From NCBI GenBank assembly GCA_947304355.1, contig CAMZAX010000010.1:1-64000 (forward strand): a stretch of 64,000 nt of DNA, given 5' to 3'. Source of the DNA: an uncultured Selenomonadales bacterium. Lineage in GTDB: Bacteria; Bacillota; Negativicutes; Selenomonadales; Selenomonadaceae. A program made the position numbers and the translations under genes. Positions 7,613 to 15,858 of the stretch are shown piece after piece. Position 1 is the first letter of the stretch; the number at the start of each line of letters is the position of its first letter. The notes below the pieces were generated by a model. That model worked only from the letters and a program-made list of their open reading frames with translations, ran no database searches and was not told the DNA's origin.

Positions 7613-9930
7613 AACTTGACGGCTTGAAAAATTTTCACTTCATAGGAATCGGCGGCGTGGGCATGAGCGCACTCGCCAAAATTTTAATCGCACGCGGGCT
7701 TGAAGTCAGCGGCTCGGACGCCAAAGACTCGTCGACGCTTGACATGTTGCGCGGGCTCGGCGCACGGATTTTCGTCGGGCACAGGGCGGAAAATATCCTT
7801 GACGACGCCGGTAAGCCTGTCGACGCAATCGTCTGTTCGTCAGCCATTCCCGCCGACAATCCCGAAATCGTCGCGGCTGCAAAGTTCAAAATCCCTAAAC
7901 TGCACCGCTCCGACATCAACGCTTGGCTGCTGAATTCGCGCAAGGGCATTGCAGTCGCTGGCTCGCACGGCAAAACCACGACGACTTCAATGATCGGGTA
8001 CGTCTTGCACAGCGCGGGCGTCGACCCGACGATTGTCATCGGCGGCGAATCGCTTGACTTGGGCACGGGCGCGATTCTCGGCAAAAGCGATTGGCTCGTC
8101 AGTGAGGCGGACGAAAGTGACGGCACATTTGTCACGCTCAAGCCCGCCGTCGCCGTCGTCACCAACGTCGAGGACGACCACCTTGACCACTACGGCTCAA
8201 TGGACAAAATTCGCGACGCGTTCAAAAATTTTATCGAGAATGTCGACCGCGAAACGGGCGTTGCCGTCCTGTGCTTTGACAACGAAAATCTGCGCGGGCT
8301 TGCAAAGATAATTGACCGCAACGTAATTTCCTACGCGATTGACTGCGACGCGGACTTCACGGCGCACAATATCCGCACGACGAGCAAGGGCGTCAACTTT
8401 GAAGTCATGCACGGCGACGACCTTTTGGGCAGAGTGCAGTTGGCGATTCACGGGCGGCACAACGTCTTGAACGCGTTGGCGACGGTTGCCACGGCTCTCC
8501 ACGTCGGCGTTACGTTCGATAAGATTGTCGAAGGCTTGCGCAACTTCCACGGCGCGAAACGTCGTTTCCAGACCAAGGGGCGTCTTCAAAATATTTTGGT
8601 TGTCGACGACTACGCGCACCACCCGACCGAGATTGCAGCGACGCTCAAAGCCGCCCGCGAGCTTAAGCCAAACAAAATCATTTGCATTTTCCAACCGCAC
8701 AGATATTCACGGACACAGCTTTTGCTGAAGGAATTCGGCAGCGCGTTCGCCGAAGCCGACATGCTGATTTTGACGGACGTTTATTCGGCGGGCGAAGAAA
8801 AAATTTTGGGCGTCAGCGGCGAATCAATTCTGCGCGAGGTTTTAAGTCAAACCAATCAAGCCGTGTCGTACATCCCCAAGCGCGAAGACATTGCCGCCTT
8901 CCTCAAAGACCGTCTGTCGCCGGGCGATTTGGTTATCACGATGGGCGCGGGCGACATCTGCAAGACGGGCGAAGAACTTTTGGCTTTGCTCAAGGCTGAA
9001 CGGCGGCGCAAGATTGTCGTGCTGTGCGGCGGCACGTCCACCGAGGCTGAAGTTTCGCGGCGCACGGGCAAGGCGATTTACGACGCGCTCAAGTCCAAAA
9101 ATTACAACGTCGAGCTTATGGAGCTTAACCCGCAGACTTTTGCCGCCGACATTCGCGAAAAGGATTGCAGTATCGTCTTCAACGCGGTGCACGGTCGCTA
9201 CGGCGAGGACGGTCTGATTCAAGGCACGCTTGACATGCTCAAAATCCCCTACACGGGTTCGGGCGTCCTGTCCGCCGCGCTGACCATGGACAAGGTCGCC
9301 ACGAAACATTTCCTTAACTCCGCGCAGATTTCCACGCCGCGCTTTGCCGTTTACCGCGAAGTCGACAGACGCACCGAGCTTGCCGCCGAGATTGAACGGA
9401 CGTTCGGCTTGCCCGTGGTTATTAAAGCCGCCGCGCAGGGTTCGAGTATCGGCGTGACGATCGTCGAGGATTCGCTGGACATCGAGCCGGCGATTGACAA
9501 CGCGTTCATCTTCGGCGACGAAATTTTGGTTGAAGAATTTATCGAAGGTCGCGAGCTGACGGTTGCGGTTTGCGGCAACGAGGACGACGCAGAGGCAATG
9601 CCCGTCATTGAAATCACGACGACGACGGGTCGCTACGACTACAAGACGAAATACACCAAAGGCATGTCGACGCACATTTGCCCCGCGCCGCTGAGCGACG
9701 ACTTGACCGACGAAGTGCAACGGCTTGCGGTTGCGGCATTCAAAATCTGCAAGTGCGCGGGCGTGGCGCGTGTTGACATGATGCTTTCCGAAAAGAACGT
9801 ACCCTACGTCATTGAAGTCAATTCGGTGCCGGGCATGACGGAGACATCGCTTGTGCCCGACGCGGCGCGCGCGGCGGGTATCGACTTCCCTGAGCTGTGC
9901 GAAAAAATTCTTGCGCTGTCCGAGTGCTGA
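7609..9930 (+). CDS. murC-ddl: MurC-Ddl fusion: UDP-N-acetylmuramate--L-alanine ligase joined to D-alanine--D-alanine ligase
   Basis: 773 aa single frame; MurC part 'FIGIGGVGMSALAKI', 'VAGSHGKTTTTSM'; from about residue 466 'RKIVVLCGGTSTEAEVS', 'VIKAAAQGSSIGV', 'VARVDMML...IEVNSVPGMTETSLVP' (Ddl ATP-grasp). Confidence 0.92.
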   Translation: MKLDGLKNFHFIGIGGVGMSALAKILIARGLEVSGSDAKDSSTLDMLRGLGARIFVGHRAENILDDAGKPVDAIVCSSAIPADNPEIVAAAKFKIPKLHRSDINAWLLNSRKGIAVAGSHGKTTTTSMIGYVLHSAGVDPTIVIGGESLDLGTGAILGKSDWLVSEADESDGTFVTLKPAVAVVTNVEDDHLDHYGSMDKIRDAFKNFIENVDRETGVAVLCFDNENLRGLAKIIDRNVISYAIDCDADFTAHNIRTTSKGVNFEVMHGDDLLGRVQLAIHGRHNVLNALATVATALHVGVTFDKIVEGLRNFHGAKRRFQTKGRLQNILVVDDYAHHPTEIAATLKAARELKPNKIICIFQPHRYSRTQLLLKEFGSAFAEADMLILTDVYSAGEEKILGVSGESILREVLSQTNQAVSYIPKREDIAAFLKDRLSPGDLVITMGAGDICKTGEELLALLKAERRRKIVVLCGGTSTEAEVSRRTGKAIYDALKSKNYNVELMELNPQTFAADIREKDCSIVFNAVHGRYGEDGLIQGTLDMLKIPYTGSGVLSAALTMDKVATKHFLNSAQISTPRFAVYREVDRRTELAAEIERTFGLPVVIKAAAQGSSIGVTIVEDSLDIEPAIDNAFIFGDEILVEEFIEGRELTVAVCGNEDDAEAMPVIEITTTTGRYDYKTKYTKGMSTHICPAPLSDDLTDEVQRLAVAAFKICKCAGVARVDMMLSEKNVPYVIEVNSVPGMTETSLVPDAARAAGIDFPELCEKILALSEC

Positions 9931-9939
9931 AAAAAATTT

Positions 9940-9975
9940 ATCCCCGGCGTCGCGTTGACGTTGGGGATTTTTATT
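9940..9975 (+). terminator. probable intrinsic terminator of the mur operon
   Basis: ATCCCC...GGGGAT stem followed by TTTTATTTT, 10 bp after the murC-ddl stop. Confidence 0.7.
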
Positions 9976-9980
9976 TTGCG

Positions 9981-10020
9981 CAAAAAAAATTGCCGACAAG
10001 CTAATTTTTCTTGTCAGCAA
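9981..10020 (-). terminator. intrinsic terminator of the antirepressor-like gene, overlapping its last codons
   Basis: TTGCTGACAAG / CTTGTCGGCAA stem followed by a T-run on the minus strand. Confidence 0.6.
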
Positions 10021-10867
10021 TGAGATTAACGTATTCGACGAAATTTTTTGTTGCGACAACCAAAGATTTGTCGTCGCGTTCAACGTTGTAGACTTTCGAC
10101 AAGCCGACGATTAATTTCTCCAACGTTTTGATGATTCTGCACGCTTCGTCGTATTCTATGTCGAAAAATTCGTTGCCCAACGCAAACGGAGCAAATATCG
10201 TGTGGCAAGCCCACTCAAGCAAGCGAGCGACTTTGCGCGGGAACAAAGCAGTCTGATAATATGTTTTTTCCGTGCGCCCCTTGACGTGCGGCAGGCGTTT
10301 TTTTGCGTCGTGGCTGTGCCCGATTTTGACTTTGTCGCCAACTTTGGCAGCGTAAATACCGGCGGGCGTTTTCTGTCCGGCAACACGATTAGGATTTTTT
10401 ACCTTCGCGGGCTTGGCGACGGCGGCGGGCGCGGTTTCGCCTGTGAGGGAATAGGTGCCGTTCTTGCGAATCGCCGGCATGATTTCGTAGGCGACTTTGT
10501 ATTGGAATTTTTTTGCCGCCGCATTGTTCGCCTTCATCGCTAAAAAGTAAAACCATTGTTCGGGGATGTAATTGCCCGATTTAACGTCGGGGTCGTCCTT
10601 GCCGAGGCAATCGCAATCGCGCAGATACTTGTTGATACGCTCCCAACGAATAGCTGTGTAAGGTTTGTAACCACTTGTGGGGACAGTATCCCCACTTTTG
10701 GGCGATTTGTCCCCACAAGTGGGGACACGATTTTTTTTGACTTGCACGATACCGAGCCCGACAGCAACGTCGTCAACGAGGAGATGAACGGTGCCAACGG
10801 AGTCAGCGTAACCGTGCACATTATAAACCTCGAAGATTTGCGGGTCGAAATTTGTTTGCGTGTCCAA
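10001..10867 (-). CDS. BRO/antirepressor-like protein with C-terminal GIY-YIG-like (T5orf172/MUG113-type) domain
   Basis: N-terminal BRO-N-like segment '...YIPEQWFYFLAMKANNAAAKKFQYKVAYEIMPAIRKNGTY'; C-terminal 'AGIYAAKVGDKVKIGHSHDAKKRLPHVKGRTEKTYYQT'; TTG 10867 after AAAGGAAG. Confidence 0.65.
   Translation of the reverse strand: MDTQTNFDPQIFEVYNVHGYADSVGTVHLLVDDVAVGLGIVQVKKNRVPTCGDKSPKSGDTVPTSGYKPYTAIRWERINKYLRDCDCLGKDDPDVKSGNYIPEQWFYFLAMKANNAAAKKFQYKVAYEIMPAIRKNGTYSLTGETAPAAVAKPAKVKNPNRVAGQKTPAGIYAAKVGDKVKIGHSHDAKKRLPHVKGRTEKTYYQTALFPRKVARLLEWACHTIFAPFALGNEFFDIEYDEACRIIKTLEKLIVGLSKVYNVERDDKSLVVATKNFVEYVNLIADKKN
10671..10728. repeat. tandem imperfect copies of a CCCCAC(TT/AA)GTGGGG palindrome inside the antirepressor ORF
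   Basis: perfect hairpin GTCCCCAC-AA-GTGGGGAC at 10709-10726; related partial copies at 10671-10684 and 10688-10700; encodes VPTCGDKSPKSGDTVPTSG. Confidence 0.8.
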
Positions 10868-10943
10868 GAAATCACTTCCTTTCAATAAAACGACGGGGAC
10901 AACGGCTTTTCAGTCAATACACACCAACACCTTTCGGTTGAAC

Positions 10944-10972
10944 TTGACAATCGCCAAGCCCTTTGCTAGAAT
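10944..10972 (+). promoter_or_regulatory. consensus sigma70-type promoter TTGACA-N17-TAGAAT with no ORF downstream on this strand
   Basis: TTGACA 10944-10949, TAGAAT 10967-10972, 17-nt spacer. Confidence 0.7.
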
Positions 10973-10979
10973 TAACGAT

Positions 10980-11105
10980 ACAGGAATCCTGGGCGCGTTG
11001 CGCGTCACTTGTAGGAACTTATCAGCGGTGATTATACCGTAAAGCGGGTGAAGCGTCAAGCGAAAGTTGATACTTCGCCCGCGTCAACAGGTCTTATTTT
11101 TTTTG
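10980..11105 (+). ncRNA. candidate small structured RNA of unknown family
   Basis: downstream of a consensus promoter; hairpin GCGGGTGAAG-CG-TCAA-GCGAAAG-TTGA-TA-CTTCGCCCGC; ends near TTATTTTTTTT; no convincing ORF. Confidence 0.4.
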
Positions 11106-11112
11106 CAAATAA

Positions 11113-11146
11113 AAAATTCCCGCAAGACGAACCTTGCGGGTTTTTG
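11113..11146. terminator. bidirectional intrinsic terminator
   Basis: CCCGCAAG-ACGAAC-CTTGCGGG with TTTTT on + and A/T-run on the other side. Confidence 0.75.
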
Positions 11147-11157
11147 ATTGTCGTGAT

Positions 11158-13395
11158 TCAGGCGGGCAGAATCTTTGCGAGCGTCTCCATCATCTTGAGC
11201 ACGTCGATAGGCTTGGCAATGTGCGCGTTCATGCCGGCGTCGAGCGCGGCTTTCACGTCTTCGCTGAACGCGTTCGCCGTCATTGCGACAATCGGAATCT
11301 TCGCGAGCGCGGGGTCGGGCAACTGCCGAATCCGTTTCGCCGCCTCGTAGCCGTTCATAATCGGCATTTGAATATCCATAAGAATCGCGTCGTAATCGCC
11401 CGCCTTCGCCGCCGCAACCTTTTCGACAGCCTCGGAGCCGTCGCTTGCCGTGTCGACGATAAAGCCTTCGCTCTCAAGTAACATCTTGGCAATTTCGCGA
11501 TTAACTTCAATGTCGTCGACGAGCAAAAGTTTTTTGTCGGTGAAGTCGACAATCTGCGCGGCCAGGCGATTTTCTTCGGCGACTTCCTCTTGCATGTCTT
11601 CGGCAAGGTTGAACGTCACGTTGATGATAAATTCGGTGCCCTTGCCCAATTCGGTTTCGACGCGAATGTCGCCGCCCATAAGGTCGACGATGCTTTTGGT
11701 AATCGCCATGCCGAGCCCGGTGCCTTGAATCTTGCTGACGGTCGACGTGCGTTCGCGTTCAAATGCCTCAAAAACTTTCGCGGCGAATTCGGGCGTCATG
11801 CCGATGCCGCTGTCCTTTACGCGCAATTCGTAATCCGCCGCGCCGTCGTGACTGTCGCCGATTTGATTGAGCGTGACGGCAATGGTGCCACCGTCGGGCG
11901 TGAACTTGTAGGCATTGCTCAAAAGATTCAGAAGAACGCGATTCAAGCGGTTTTTGTCGCAGACGACGAACTTGTTGCGGACGCCCGAAGTGTCGACGCC
12001 GAACGAAATATTTTTGCCTTTCATCTGCGTGGCGAACATGTCGTGCACTTCGGCGAGCGCGGTCGCAATGTTCACGTCTTCAAGCTCTAGTTCAATCTTG
12101 CCGCTTTCGATACGGCTCATTTCAAGCACGTCGTTAATCAGGGCGAGCAAATGCTGACTGGACGCGTCGATTTTCTTCAGGAAGTCGTACATCCTGTCGG
12201 GAATGTTGTCGGGGCACGGTTCGTTCCGATACAATGGGCAAGCTTCGCAGACGTGGTGCAGTTCCTTGGCGAGGTTCAAGTAGCCGACGATAGCGTTCAT
12301 TGGCGTGCGAATGTCGTGGCTCATATTCGACAGGAATTGCGACTTGGCGCGCGAGCCTTCCTCGGCGCGTTCCTTCGCTGCAATAAGTTCCGCCTGCTGA
12401 CTTTTCAGCTGTTCGCTCTGTTGCTTAATCGTGTCGTAATGCTCCTGCAGTTGGTGCGTGTAAGCCTCCTGCGAATGAACGTAGCGAACTTGCATTACGG
12501 TGTAGCCGATAAGCAGAATCACGAACAGGCAACTTGAAATAATCATCGCGATAAGCCACGGGCGGCTGGTAACCATTTCTTCGAGCGTGATGTTTTCGTA
12601 ACGGTTGATTATCCATTTCTTGTTGAGCGCGTCGAGACGACCTTCCTGTTGCATTTGAATCAGGACGGCATTGACGCGGACGCGCAGTTGAGTATCTTCC
12701 GGGTGCAGGGCGAGCGTGCCGTAGACGTGCTGAACGGCGTAGCTTGGAAAGACGCCGTCAATGTCGAGCTTTTCGACGAACGCGCCGCCGACTTGAATCG
12801 GGCAGATGGCAAATTCATATTCGCCGCTTTTGAGCCCGTTGAAGATTCGCTGATACGAATGCACGTAAGAAATTTCGTCGTCGAGACCGAGCCCCGGCAT
12901 TTTGTGCAAGGACGCGACGCGACGCCCGTACAGTTCGGCGACGGACGAAATATCTTTGCGCCCGTAAACGACGTATTGCTTTTCGGTCGTCGGCAAGGTT
13001 GCAATAATCGCGGGATTGTTTATAATCAAATCGCTTTCCATGTTCATGATAATATCCGCGCCGCCGCTTAGGAAAATCCTGTTGGCGTCGTTCCAATCCA
13101 TAAGCGACAGGTCAAGATTCATTTGCAGGCGGTTGGCGATTTCGTTCATCATTTCCACGTCGTAGCCCTGGTAGTTGCCGTTTTCGTCGACGTAGGAGTA
13201 AGGCGCGTAGTCTTGGTCGGTCACGACGTGCAGAGTCTTTTTGAAGTTGTTGAGCGGCTGAATTTCGACTTTGGGCGCGTCGCGGAAGATGCCCGAAAGA
13301 TTGAAGTAAATGCCCGCGAAGATCGCCGTGAGGATTATCGGCAACGCGATCGCCGCTTTGACGAGTGTATCTTTTTTCGGTGCCTTAGTCTTCAT
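11158..13395 (-). CDS. hybrid sensor histidine kinase with periplasmic SBP_bac_3-type sensor domain, HisKA, HATPase and receiver
   Basis: 'LHVVTDQDYAPYSYVDENGNYQGYDVEMMNEIANRL' (SBP_bac_3); TM; 'FLSNMSHDIRTPMNAI' H-box; 'GTGLGMAITKSIVDLMGG'; REC 'LLVDDIEVNREIAKMLLE...ILMDIQMPIMNGYEA'. Confidence 0.9.
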   Translation of the reverse strand: MKTKAPKKDTLVKAAIALPIILTAIFAGIYFNLSGIFRDAPKVEIQPLNNFKKTLHVVTDQDYAPYSYVDENGNYQGYDVEMMNEIANRLQMNLDLSLMDWNDANRIFLSGGADIIMNMESDLIINNPAIIATLPTTEKQYVVYGRKDISSVAELYGRRVASLHKMPGLGLDDEISYVHSYQRIFNGLKSGEYEFAICPIQVGGAFVEKLDIDGVFPSYAVQHVYGTLALHPEDTQLRVRVNAVLIQMQQEGRLDALNKKWIINRYENITLEEMVTSRPWLIAMIISSCLFVILLIGYTVMQVRYVHSQEAYTHQLQEHYDTIKQQSEQLKSQQAELIAAKERAEEGSRAKSQFLSNMSHDIRTPMNAIVGYLNLAKELHHVCEACPLYRNEPCPDNIPDRMYDFLKKIDASSQHLLALINDVLEMSRIESGKIELELEDVNIATALAEVHDMFATQMKGKNISFGVDTSGVRNKFVVCDKNRLNRVLLNLLSNAYKFTPDGGTIAVTLNQIGDSHDGAADYELRVKDSGIGMTPEFAAKVFEAFERERTSTVSKIQGTGLGMAITKSIVDLMGGDIRVETELGKGTEFIINVTFNLAEDMQEEVAEENRLAAQIVDFTDKKLLLVDDIEVNREIAKMLLESEGFIVDTASDGSEAVEKVAAAKAGDYDAILMDIQMPIMNGYEAAKRIRQLPDPALAKIPIVAMTANAFSEDVKAALDAGMNAHIAKPIDVLKMMETLAKILPA

Positions 13396-13444
13396 GAAAG
13401 TCCTTACCTCCGCGCGGAGCCGTGTTAAAATTTTAAACGCGTAA

Positions 13445-13473
13445 ACTATATCAAAAAATATTTTGCTTGACAA
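13445..13473 (-). promoter_or_regulatory. sigma70-type promoter for the hybrid kinase (TTGTCA-N17-TATAGT)
   Basis: read on the minus strand upstream of ATG 13395. Confidence 0.5.
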
Positions 13474-13492
13474 CGAAAGGAGCGGACGCCCA

Positions 13493-13813
13493 ATGAAAAA
13501 TCTTTTAGCTTGCGTGCTTGCGCTGATAATTTGCGCGGCGGCGAACAGTGCGCTTGCCTCGCCGATTTCGGTTGACGGCTACTTCAAGGGGATAAAACTT
13601 TGCGGCAAGGTTCGCGTCGTGAATGCCTTTGCCGACATAAAAGTTCAAGTCGTCGACGCCTTCCCCGATTTGAAAGTCCTGCGCGTGTCGTCGTTCCCCG
13701 ATAAGATCGGCGAATGGGAATTCGTTCGGCACGGCGAAGACTTCACGATTCAATTTGTCGACGCATTCCCCGACATCAAGATTAAGTTCGTCGACGCGTT
13801 CCCGGGCTTGTAA
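13493..13813 (+). CDS. small exported protein with internal 'VDAFPDxK' repeats; pattern resembles DUF6150 / 7(1) septoil-knot proteins
   Basis: signal peptide MKNLLACVLALIICAAANSALA; repeats VVNAFADIKV/VVDAFPDLKV/FVDAFPDIKI/FVDAFPGL; ATG 13493 after AAAGGAGCGG. Confidence 0.6.
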   Translation: MKNLLACVLALIICAAANSALASPISVDGYFKGIKLCGKVRVVNAFADIKVQVVDAFPDLKVLRVSSFPDKIGEWEFVRHGEDFTIQFVDAFPDIKIKFVDAFPGL

Positions 13814-13822
13814 AAATTTTCC

Positions 13823-13851
13823 TTGACAGTTTGCATTTGAACGTTTATAAT
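13823..13851 (+). promoter_or_regulatory. tRNA promoter TTGACA-N17-TATAAT
   Basis: perfect consensus hexamers with 17-nt spacer upstream of the tRNA-Val pair. Confidence 0.85.
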
Positions 13852-13887
13852 TGCGCCTGTCTTGAAGGACGCAAGTTCTTGGGACGT

Positions 13888-13964
13888 GGGGTTGTAGCTC
13901 AGATGGTTAGAGTGCCTCGTTGACATCGAGGAGGTCACAGATTCGAGTTCTGTCAGCCCCACCA
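13888..13964 (+). tRNA. tRNA-Val (anticodon GAC)
   Basis: GGGGTTG/CAGCCCC acceptor, CCTCG-TTGACAT-CGAGG anticodon arm, ACAGA-TTCGAGT-TCTGT T-arm, encoded CCA. Confidence 0.93.
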
Positions 13965-13980
13965 AAATTTTTTTTTATCG

Positions 13981-14056
13981 GCTCGCTTAGCTCAGTTGGT
14001 AGAGCATCTCCGTCACATGGAGGAGGTCGGGGGTTCGAGTCTCTCAGCGAGCACCA
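13981..14056 (+). tRNA. tRNA-Val (anticodon CAC)
   Basis: GCTCGCT/AGCGAGC acceptor, TCTCC-GTCACAT-GGAGG anticodon arm, TTCGAGT T-loop, encoded CCA. Confidence 0.9.
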
Positions 14057-14072
14057 CTCAATACGACAACAA

Positions 14073-14103
14073 AAAACGCCTTCCAAATCGGAGGGCGTTT
14101 TCG
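14073..14103. terminator. intrinsic terminator after the tRNA pair / ribH
   Basis: AAAACGCC...GGCGTTTT stem-loop. Confidence 0.7.
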
Positions 14104-14119
14104 TTTTGCAAAAATCGTT

Positions 14120-14653
14120 TCAAGCATCGACGAGTTCTTGCACTTTCGGCGGACGACCGCGGGTTTTGCGCGGCTTGACGTTTTCGGCTTTCTTGAGCGT
14201 CTTGAACAGATTCGCCATTTCCATCGCGGAAACGGCAGCGTCGAAGCCTTTGTTGCCGGATTTGGTGCCCGCGCGCTCAATCGCCTGCTGAATGTTTTCC
14301 GTCGTGACGACACCGAAAATTGTCGGGACGCCGCTTTGCAGGCCGACGGCAGCCACGCCCTTGGAAACTTCGTTGCAGACGTAATCGTAATGCGTCGTCG
14401 CGCCGCGAATCACCGCGCCCAAACAGATTATCGCGTGAAATTTGCCCGTTGCCGCCATTTGTTTCGCGACAATCGGGATTTCAAACGCACCCGGCACCCA
14501 AACGACCGAAATATTTTCGTCGGGCGTCTCGTGGCGTTTCAGAGCGTCAAGTGCGCCGTCCAAAAGTTTGCCTGTGATGAATTCGTTGAAGCGCGCAACG
14601 ATTATCGCGAACTTCAAGCCTTTGCCGCTGATGTTGCCTTCGTAAACGTTCAT
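14120..14653 (-). CDS. ribH: 6,7-dimethyl-8-ribityllumazine synthase with basic AT-hook-like C-terminal extension
   Basis: '[16 protein letters not shown]', '[17 protein letters not shown]', '[27 protein letters not shown]'; C-terminal '[18 protein letters not shown]'. Confidence 0.92.
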   Translation of the reverse strand: MNVYEGNISGKGLKFAIIVARFNEFITGKLLDGALDALKRHETPDENISVVWVPGAFEIPIVAKQMAATGKFHAIICLGAVIRGATTHYDYVCNEVSKGVAAVGLQSGVPTIFGVVTTENIQQAIERAGTKSGNKGFDAAVSAMEMANLFKTLKKAENVKPRKTRGRPPKVQELVDA

Positions 14654-15858
14654 GCGTTACCCTCCTCGAATACGTGACCCATTTTGACTTTCTTGACCGT
14701 CAGATAATTTTTGTCGAACTTCGTCGGCGCAATGACAATCGGAACGCGTTCGGTTATCGTCAAGCCGTGACCTTCAAGCCCGGCGCGTTTGGCGGGGTTG
14801 TTCGTCAGCAAGCGTATCGTTGTCAAGCCCAAGTCGGCAAGAATCTGCGCGCCTATGCCGTAGTCGCGAAGGTCGGGTTTGAAGCCCAACAAGATATTCG
14901 CCTCAACGGTGTCCTTGCCGGCGTCCTGCAACGCGTAAGCCCGAATCTTGTTGGCAAGCCCGATGCCGCGTCCTTCCTGCCGCATGTAAAGCAAGACGCC
15001 TTCGCCCGCCGATTCGATCTTGCGCAAGGCTGTCGCGAGTTGGTCGCCGCAATCGCAACGCAGGGAGCCCAACGCGTCGCCCGTCAAGCATTCGGAATGC
15101 ACGCGCACCAAAACGTTTTGCTTGCCCGCCACGTCGCCCTTGACAATCGCAAGGTGACATTTGCCGTCCAGCGTGCTTTCGTAAGCCTTCAGCCTGAAGC
15201 GCCCGTACTTGCTCGGAAAGTCGACGTCGGCGATTTGCTTGACGAATTTTTCCGTCCGCTTGCGATACTCAATCAGCGCGCGCACCGTTATGATACTCAG
15301 CCCGTGACGCTCGGCGAATTTTTTCAAGCCGTCCGTGCGCATCATGTGTCCGTCGTCGTCCATTATCTCACAGCACAAGCCTGCAGGATAAAAGCCCGCC
15401 AGTCGCGCCAAATCGGTCGTGGTCTCGGTGTGACCTGCGCGGCGCAACACTCCGCCTTCCACCGAACGCAACGGGAACACGTGACCCGGTTTGCGGAAAC
15501 TTGACGGCTTGGCGGCGGGGTCGAGAAGCATTTTAATCGTGCGGCACCGTTCGTAAGCCGAAATGCCCGTGTCCGTGTCGAACGCGTCAATCGACACCGT
15601 GAACGCCGTCTCGTGATTGTCGGTGTTGTTCGCAACCATCTGCCCGATTTCCAGTTCGTCAAGGCGTTTGCCGTCAATCGGCGTGCAAATCAAGCCCTTG
15701 GCGTGCGTCGCCATGAAATTTATATCGGCGGGCGTGACGGTCTCTGCGGCAACAATCAAGTCGCCTTCGTTCTCGCGGTCTTCGTCGTCGACGACCACAA
15801 TCATCTTGCCGCGCCGTATGTCGTCAATCGCTTGTTCGATCGTCGCGAATTCGCTCAT
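14650..15858 (-). CDS. ribBA: bifunctional 3,4-dihydroxy-2-butanone-4-phosphate synthase / GTP cyclohydrolase II
   Basis: '[13 protein letters not shown]' (RibB) and '[24 protein letters not shown]', '[15 protein letters not shown]' (RibA). Confidence 0.95.
   Translation of the reverse strand: MSEFATIEQAIDDIRRGKMIVVVDDEDRENEGDLIVAAETVTPADINFMATHAKGLICTPIDGKRLDELEIGQMVANNTDNHETAFTVSIDAFDTDTGISAYERCRTIKMLLDPAAKPSSFRKPGHVFPLRSVEGGVLRRAGHTETTTDLARLAGFYPAGLCCEIMDDDGHMMRTDGLKKFAERHGLSIITVRALIEYRKRTEKFVKQIADVDFPSKYGRFRLKAYESTLDGKCHLAIVKGDVAGKQNVLVRVHSECLTGDALGSLRCDCGDQLATALRKIESAGEGVLLYMRQEGRGIGLANKIRAYALQDAGKDTVEANILLGFKPDLRDYGIGAQILADLGLTTIRLLTNNPAKRAGLEGHGLTITERVPIVIAPTKFDKNYLTVKKVKMGHVFEEGNA

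Noticed and set aside
8842-10083. 413-aa minus-strand ORF opposite murC-ddl
   Set aside because: Shadow ORF caused by codon bias; no domain motifs.
10001-10885. Prophage remnant
   Set aside because: A single antirepressor-like gene with no integrase, structural or lysis genes nearby.
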